A model generated the notes under the pieces. That model did no database searches and was not told the DNA's origin. It saw nothing but the letters and a program-made list of their open reading frames with translations. The translations under genes were made by a program, and so were the position numbers. A stretch of 12,308 bases of DNA from JAGLCW01 sp964422555 (lineage in GTDB: Bacteria > Caldisericota > Caldisericia > UBA6126): assembly GCA_964422555.1 (NCBI GenBank), contig CAYRBR010000049.1, positions 1 through 12,308 of the forward strand. Reading direction: 5' to 3'. This document shows, in pieces, positions 7,744-12,308 of the stretch. Position 1 is the stretch's first letter. Each line of letters opens with the position of its first letter.

Positions 7744-10602
7744 ATGGAATGGTTTCAATGGTTTTCAGTATTGTATTATGGTATTTCGATCGTGTGCCTG
7801 GTGCTTTTTTTTACCACCTGGAAACAGCGAAAACAGCCTGGAGGGCTATTTCTTTCGTTTCTTCTTTTATCTATCATAGTTTGGTTAATTGCACAAGCCA
7901 CAGAATACTTAGTAACTGACCTTTCCACCAAAATATGGTGTTCTAAGCTATCCTATATTGGTATTTTAACGGTCACTGTTTTCTTCTTTGAATGCGTGTA
8001 CTCGTATGTGAATAAAATTACGAAATGGAATCGTGTTGTTTTTGCCCTTCTTTGTGTAATACCCGTTGTACTTTTTTTCTTTGTACTTACAAACGGTACT
8101 TTTCACAATCTTTTATGGCCCAGTATTAATGTTATTCCAGAATCAAATGGTCATTTGCTTGAGTATAAACATGGGCTTATTCTCACCATTTCTGCCATTT
8201 ACTCTTATGGATTGGCATCTGCCACTGTACTTCTTCTTCTATATCATTCCATCCATACAGAACCCACTTTCCGTCATCGATACTACGTTCTTATCGTCGC
8301 ATGTTTCCTTCCCTGGATTGGGAATGCTATTTATATTGGAAACTGGACCTCTATTAAGGGAATTGACTTTACCCCCTTAGGGTTTGCCCTTTCTTCCATT
8401 CTTCTTTATTTAATCATATTTAAGTACAAATTTTTAGATGTAAAACCAATCGCTTATGACTACCTATTACAGAATCAAAGTGGATATTCCATTGTGCTGG
8501 ACGACCAAAACAGAATTGTAATGGTGGATCCATCCGCCAAAAAAGAGTTGCATTTCCCATCTAACTACATAGGAAAACCATTTAGCATTTTTACCAATAC
8601 CCACCCCACTATCGCAAGTGCTTTTCGATCGAAAGATAAATCGGTTATCTATCAGGAAAGCGTATTAACCGGCGACAAACAAAAAAAGAAAGTTGTATTT
8701 TTCGAGTTAACAAAAACACCTTTAAAACTTTCCGGTAGTATTATCGGTACACTCATCCACATTGAAGATATTACTTCTAAAATGAAACAGCAGGAAAATC
8801 TGCGACTTCGGAATAAGCTTCAGAAATCATTACTTGAAATTAGTAAAATTCTATTATCTGATATGCAAAACTGGCAGGAACTAATTTCCTCTATGGATTA
8901 TTTGCAGAAAGCATTCAACTCAAACTATATAAGTATTGTTCGGTATCATCCAAAAAGAAAAAATGGGAAATACTGGTCAACTCTGGCAGAATGGAATAAA
9001 GAAAAAAATAGTATCAGTATTGAAGAAGAAGATTCAGACCAAATTTACCCTCTTGCCACTCCATTGTACGACCTGTTTGATTTACGAAACATGAGCTCTC
9101 TTATGAATACTCTTGAAGAGGGTTCTCCGTACGTATTTCACAAACCATCCTCTATTCATGGTATACAAGATCAGCGTATGGAAGCATTTCTAACTGCAAA
9201 TAATGTGGTGTTAATTCCGTTGGTAATGCGAAATACAAAATCGGTTGTCGATGCAAAATCAGACTATATCAATCGCCCATTGTGGGGCTATATGAAACTT
9301 CTTCGAAAAGAAGTTTCATTATACGCCGACCAGAGCTTCAATGAAACTGAAACAGAAATTATGAAAGTGCTGGTATCCCTGTTCTCTGAATATTTATTGA
9401 GAAAACAAATACAGAACCATCTGGTGGAAAGTAAAGAACGATTTGAGCAGGTAGTAAACCAAGCCAGAGAAATTATTTGGGAAACAGACAAACATAACAA
9501 TTTAACATATGTAAGTAACACTTTCTATAAAATTTTCTCTATTCGCAACAACTCATCTTTTGGGAGTTTTATCCCAAAAGATGTATTTGTAGGTTCCTTT
9601 TTAAAAAGTAAATCGTCCAGAGAAGACTCTTCTACCGTTAAAAACAACCTTGAGTTAGCCGATCCTCAATTCCGAGATCAATTACTTGCTCTAGCTGAAA
9701 CCACAAAATCGCATAAAGTATTCAAAGATTTCCTCTTTAAAGCTTTCGATATGAAAGGCAACTTGCTCTATTTCTTAATAAACGCTATTCCTGTCTTTGA
9801 CAAAGATAATACCCTTAAAGGATATCGGGGTTCTGCTTTCGATATTACTTTAATTAAGCAGCTTGAAATTATGAAAGACTCTTTTATTAACACCGTATCC
9901 CACGAATTTCGAACTCCTTTGTTTGCTATTCGTGAAAGTATTAATATTGTAAAAAAACAATCCCTGGGTGACATTAACCCCATGCAAAAAAATGCACTTG
10001 AGATAAGTTTACGAAACACAGATCGTTTGGTTCGCCTTATCAACGACATTCTAGATTATCAGAAATTCCAATCGGGTCGTTTTGCCATAAAACCCAGTGA
10101 AGTGAGTGCAAGAACTTTAATTCAGGAAGCCTTCTTCTCAATTGCGCCCTTAACAGACCAAAAAGGACTGCTTCTACAAAAAGCAATTGCATCGGACTGC
10201 CCTCATTTAATGGTGGACAAGGATATGATTGTACAGGTATTAATTAACCTGCTTGGTAATGGCCTGAAGTTCACCAGCCAGGGAGGTTTAATGGTTCGAG
10301 CCTATCCCGATTTTTTAGATGAGTTAAGTGTAGAAAATATTCCTTCTATCGCCTATGAGGGGAAAAATAGGTTTGTACATATGGAAATTGAAGATACGGG
10401 TATTGGCATTAAAAAAGATGATTTACCGAAATTGTTCCAGACCTTCAGCCAGATTTCCAGTAAAGACCAGCCAAAAACAGAAGGTACCGGTCTTGGGCTG
10501 GTGATAAGCAAACAAATTATTGATATGCACAAGGGGAAAATCTGGGTTGAATCCCTTTGGGGAAAAGGTACCACTTTTCACGTACTTCTTCCTGTTGCAT
10601 AA
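7744..10602 (+). CDS. Seven-transmembrane sensor histidine kinase with PAS and GAF domains
   Basis: Membrane sensor kinase of 952 residues. Residues 1-228 hold about seven hydrophobic helices (roughly 6-25, 33-51, 68-84, 97-116, 144-166, 178-199, 212-227), matching the HisKA_7TM sensor type. A PAS domain lies at about 240-345, a GAF-like domain at 360-555 and a second PAS at 562-705. HisKA has INTVSHEFRTPL with His720. HATPase motifs are intact: N-box NLLGNGLKFT (N835, N839, with Gly where Ala is usual), G1 DTGIGIK (D884), FQTFSQ, and G2 GTGLGLVIS (914-922). There is no receiver domain, so the output response regulator must be elsewhere. AAAGGA lies 10 bases before the ATG, which fixes the start. 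It is divergent from the other kinase operon and is followed after 48 bases by the membrane-protein, head-GIN and DUF89 genes, probably in one unit. The coding sequence contains two perfect 12-bp hairpins. Confidence 0.93.
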   Translation: MEWFQWFSVLYYGISIVCLVLFFTTWKQRKQPGGLFLSFLLLSIIVWLIAQATEYLVTDLSTKIWCSKLSYIGILTVTVFFFECVYSYVNKITKWNRVVFALLCVIPVVLFFFVLTNGTFHNLLWPSINVIPESNGHLLEYKHGLILTISAIYSYGLASATVLLLLYHSIHTEPTFRHRYYVLIVACFLPWIGNAIYIGNWTSIKGIDFTPLGFALSSILLYLIIFKYKFLDVKPIAYDYLLQNQSGYSIVLDDQNRIVMVDPSAKKELHFPSNYIGKPFSIFTNTHPTIASAFRSKDKSVIYQESVLTGDKQKKKVVFFELTKTPLKLSGSIIGTLIHIEDITSKMKQQENLRLRNKLQKSLLEISKILLSDMQNWQELISSMDYLQKAFNSNYISIVRYHPKRKNGKYWSTLAEWNKEKNSISIEEEDSDQIYPLATPLYDLFDLRNMSSLMNTLEEGSPYVFHKPSSIHGIQDQRMEAFLTANNVVLIPLVMRNTKSVVDAKSDYINRPLWGYMKLLRKEVSLYADQSFNETETEIMKVLVSLFSEYLLRKQIQNHLVESKERFEQVVNQAREIIWETDKHNNLTYVSNTFYKIFSIRNNSSFGSFIPKDVFVGSFLKSKSSREDSSTVKNNLELADPQFRDQLLALAETTKSHKVFKDFLFKAFDMKGNLLYFLINAIPVFDKDNTLKGYRGSAFDITLIKQLEIMKDSFINTVSHEFRTPLFAIRESINIVKKQSLGDINPMQKNALEISLRNTDRLVRLINDILDYQKFQSGRFAIKPSEVSARTLIQEAFFSIAPLTDQKGLLLQKAIASDCPHLMVDKDMIVQVLINLLGNGLKFTSQGGLMVRAYPDFLDELSVENIPSIAYEGKNRFVHMEIEDTGIGIKKDDLPKLFQTFSQISSKDQPKTEGTGLGLVISKQIIDMHKGKIWVESLWGKGTTFHVLLPVA
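9292..9319 (+). repeat. Perfect 12-bp hairpin inside the 7TM kinase gene
   Basis: ATGAAACTTCTT pairs perfectly with AAGAAGTTTCAT around the 4-base loop CGAA. It encodes residues 517-525, near the end of the GAF-like domain. No T-run follows it, so it is not a typical terminator. Confidence 0.7.
9554..9583 (+). repeat. Second perfect 12-bp hairpin inside the 7TM kinase gene
   Basis: CATCTTTTGGGA pairs perfectly with TCCCAAAAGATG around the 6-base loop GTTTTA. It lies in the second PAS domain, 234 bases after the first hairpin. The arms are unrelated in sequence to those of the first. No T-run follows directly. Confidence 0.7.
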
Positions 10603-10620
10603 TATATATACTTATAAATT

Positions 10621-10640
10621 TTTTACTGTTGTTTTACTGT
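10621..10640 (+). repeat. Nine-base direct repeat with 11-base period in the leader of the small membrane-protein gene
   Basis: TTTTACTGT occurs at 10621-10629 and again at 10632-10640, one helical turn apart. This period is seen in binding sites of OmpR/PhoB-type response regulators. It ends directly at the ribosome site, so it could equally affect the mRNA or be chance in an A/T-rich stretch. Confidence 0.4.
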
Positions 10641-10650
10641 GGAGGTAGTT

Positions 10651-11127
10651 ATGGTACGACTTAAAAGCGTTGGAATTTTATCGTATGGATATGTAACCGG
10701 TATACTTAGTGGAATACTGGGATTTTTGGTAGTCCTTTTTACATTTCCTGCTGTTCGCACTCTTCTACAATTAGCCCAAGAAACCGATTTTCCATCACAA
10801 GATTTAGGTTTAATCAGTGTTATTGCAGGATGGGGTTTAGCAGTCGGTTTAATTCTGATTCCTGTATTCTCAGCCCTGTATGGGTTTATTGGAGGTTGCA
10901 TTTTTAGTTTGTTATACAATTTAATTGCTAAGTGGACCGGTGGAGTGGAATTAGAATTCGTCAAAAAGCCCCCAACCATTTATAAGAAACCACCCAAAAA
11001 ACATGCTGCCAAATCAAGTGCTTCTCCTGTTGAAAAAGCAGACGAAAGCATTTCAGGAAATGTTGATACACCCACTATGATTCTTGAAGAAGAACCCATT
11101 GTGGTGCACCAGGAGAAAGAAAAATGA
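10651..11127 (+). CDS. Small membrane protein, DUF3566-like
   Basis: Protein of 158 residues. I start it at the ATG at 10651 because GGAGG (10641-10645) lies 5 bases before it; an in-frame GTG at 10639 overlaps that ribosome site and is unlikely. One hydrophobic segment lies at about 15-37, and a second long one at 53-93 probably makes two helices. After these comes YNLIAKWTGGVELEF (89-103), which resembles a conserved ending in a widespread family of small membrane proteins often annotated DUF3566. Residues 104-158 are a hydrophilic tail, first Lys/Pro-rich (KKPP twice) and then acidic. Function is unknown. The gene follows the 7TM kinase by 48 bases and overlaps the head-GIN gene by ATGA, suggesting that the two products act together, perhaps through the charged tail. 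Confidence 0.8.
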   Translation: MVRLKSVGILSYGYVTGILSGILGFLVVLFTFPAVRTLLQLAQETDFPSQDLGLISVIAGWGLAVGLILIPVFSALYGFIGGCIFSLLYNLIAKWTGGVELEFVKKPPTIYKKPPKKHAAKSSASPVEKADESISGNVDTPTMILEEEPIVVHQEKEK

Positions 11128-11843
11128 CAGTGCAAGATTTTGTGTTTTCCCCTTTTGATACGATCCAGTTTTCCTGTATCGGTACATTACGTATTGTTAC
11201 AGGCAACACCTATAAATGCACAGTTCAAGCTGATGATGGATTATTAGAAAAGCTTCGGATTGTGGAGAGCAATGGCACTTTATACCTTGAATTTCGACAA
11301 CCTTTTAGTTTTTTCCCATGGATTGGCAGAAACACATCTCGTAGTACTATTATTACTGTTGAAGTACCCACTATTCGAAAAATTACGGTTTCTGGGATAG
11401 GAACCATTGAAGCTCCTGATTTGAAAAGTGAACACCTAAACCTTGATATTAATGGGGCTGCAAAAGTACAAATGAATGCAAATGTTAAAGATTTGCTAGT
11501 AGATATTGCGGGAGCTGCCAGTGTAGATATTGCTGGTTCAGCTAAAAAACAGCACGTATCCATTAACGGAGCAGGAAGTTATTATGCTGAAAAAATGACA
11601 TCCGAGAATGCTGATATCTCTATTCATGGTGCTGGAAAATCTAGAATCCATGCCTCGGATACCCTAAAAGTAACCATTGGGGGAGCTGGAAGTTTACTAT
11701 ATTATGGAGACCCTCGGATTGAACCCTCTATTTATGGTGCCGGTAGTATTCGAAGAGCAGAAGAAGATCCATTTCACGAACCGAATCCACCCAAAGACTC
11801 AAACAACCCAAAACCGAACACGGAAGAAGCTGACCCTGAATAG
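11124..11843 (+). CDS. Head-GIN domain (DUF2807) repeat protein, apparently cytoplasmic
   Basis: Protein of 239 residues with the putative auto-transporter adhesin head-GIN domain (DUF2807, PF10988). Short glycine turns recur about every 18-20 residues: SGIG (90), NGAA (110), AGAA (129), NGAG (148), HGAG (168), GGAG (186), YGAG (204). This matches the rungs of a right-handed beta-helix. Unlike most relatives I know of, it has no signal peptide, lipobox or membrane helix at the N-terminus (MTVQDFVFSPFDTIQF). The last 25 or so residues are rich in Pro, Asn and acidic residues. AGGAGA lies 7 bases before the ATG, which overlaps the stop of the membrane-protein gene (ATGA). Its stop TAG is directly followed by the ATG of the DUF89 gene. 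The role is unknown; a scaffold or partner of the coupled membrane protein is plausible. Confidence 0.85.
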   Translation: MTVQDFVFSPFDTIQFSCIGTLRIVTGNTYKCTVQADDGLLEKLRIVESNGTLYLEFRQPFSFFPWIGRNTSRSTIITVEVPTIRKITVSGIGTIEAPDLKSEHLNLDINGAAKVQMNANVKDLLVDIAGAASVDIAGSAKKQHVSINGAGSYYAEKMTSENADISIHGAGKSRIHASDTLKVTIGGAGSLLYYGDPRIEPSIYGAGSIRRAEEDPFHEPNPPKDSNNPKPNTEEADPE

Positions 11844-12308
11844 ATGATAACAACCCTCGATTGCATCCCCTGTTACATTCGTCAATCATTGCAGGTGATT
11901 CGAAGTGTAACGGGGGTTGAAGCAGACCAACAAAAAATCATGAAGAAATGCCTGCAACAACTAGCTACATTGGATTTTTCTCTTACTCCCCCTGCAATGT
12001 CTGAAAAGCTATATCGTATTTTACGGGAAGAAACAGGTATTTCCGATCCATACAAGGAAGAAAAGAGTAAGTACAATCGAACAATTATGTCTGTGTATTC
12101 TCAACTATGGAAGCACATTCAAACTTCACCCGACCCTTTTCTGGCATGTGTAAACCTTGCCATTGCAGGGAACATTATCGACTTAGGAGCTCTAGATCCT
12201 TCTGATTCAAATAATAAACACATGGATGCTTCAGTTATTACCACTACTCTGTTCGAATGCGAAAAAAACTCATTGCATGGAGATATATCCTATTTGTATT
12301 CAGAAATT
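11844..12308 (+). CDS. DUF89/ARMT1-like metal-dependent phosphatase family protein (N-terminal part; runs off the right edge)
   Basis: The first 155 residues of a DUF89 (PF01937, ARMT1-like) protein are visible. It begins MITTLDCIPCYIRQSL, with the CxxC (C7, C10) found at the N-terminus of prokaryotic members, and has YKEEKSKYN (70-78) and AGNIIDLG (108-115), a strongly conserved family motif. Characterised family members are metal-dependent phosphatases proposed to remove damaged sugar phosphates. The substrate here is unknown, and the C-terminal part, which should carry further metal-binding residues, lies outside the window. The ATG immediately follows the head-GIN stop (TAGATG) with no clear Shine-Dalgarno nearby, so it is probably translated by coupled re-initiation. 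Confidence 0.88.
   Translation, partial: MITTLDCIPCYIRQSLQVIRSVTGVEADQQKIMKKCLQQLATLDFSLTPPAMSEKLYRILREETGISDPYKEEKSKYNRTIMSVYSQLWKHIQTSPDPFLACVNLAIAGNIIDLGALDPSDSNNKHMDASVITTTLFECEKNSLHGDISYLYSEI

Noticed and set aside
10623..10979. Antisense open frame over the small membrane-protein gene
   Set aside because: It overlaps a gene with a clear Shine-Dalgarno, membrane helices and a conserved C-terminal motif, and its own product shows no recognisable features.

Overview
This is an AT-rich bacterial window with standard stop codons, tightly packed genes and good Shine-Dalgarno sites. PheS and PheT are of the bacterial type. The mix of multi-domain histidine kinases, an FmdB-type zinc ribbon, a head-GIN protein and a DUF89/ARMT1-like protein suits a free-living or host-associated bacterium of a less-studied phylum. 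I cannot name the lineage from sequence alone.

The window has two divergent halves that meet at a 208-bp intergenic region (7536-7743). On the minus strand, reading leftwards from that region, lies a two-gene sensor-kinase operon. The first gene is a 962-residue kinase with PAS, PAS, PAS and GAF domains. Its stop overlaps (ATGA) the start of a 770-residue protein made of a substrate-binding-protein-like sensor, a membrane segment, a PAS-like domain and a degenerate kinase module. After a short gap with a good promoter comes a translation operon: a small FmdB-type zinc-ribbon protein, pheS, and the 5' part of pheT, which runs off the left edge. pheT is readable only through two frame changes that cancel each other, near 574-602 and near 243-250.

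On the plus strand, reading rightwards, is a complete 952-residue kinase (seven-transmembrane sensor, PAS, GAF, PAS, HisKA, HATPase). It is followed by a small membrane protein resembling DUF3566 proteins, a cytoplasmic-looking head-GIN (DUF2807) repeat protein, and the start of a DUF89/ARMT1-like metal-dependent phosphatase that runs off the right edge. The last three genes overlap or abut and probably form one transcription unit with the kinase.

Three large sensor proteins sit together with no response regulator in view, so their output partner is elsewhere. The most interesting points are: the middle sensor has lost the phospho-accepting histidine and several ATP-site residues while remaining coupled to an intact kinase; pheT has a double frame disruption; two perfect 12-bp hairpins lie inside the plus-strand kinase gene; and a membrane protein, a head-GIN protein and a DUF89 protein are coupled. 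No tRNA, rRNA, CRISPR array, insertion sequence or prophage gene was seen. No stretch over 300 bases lacks a gene.
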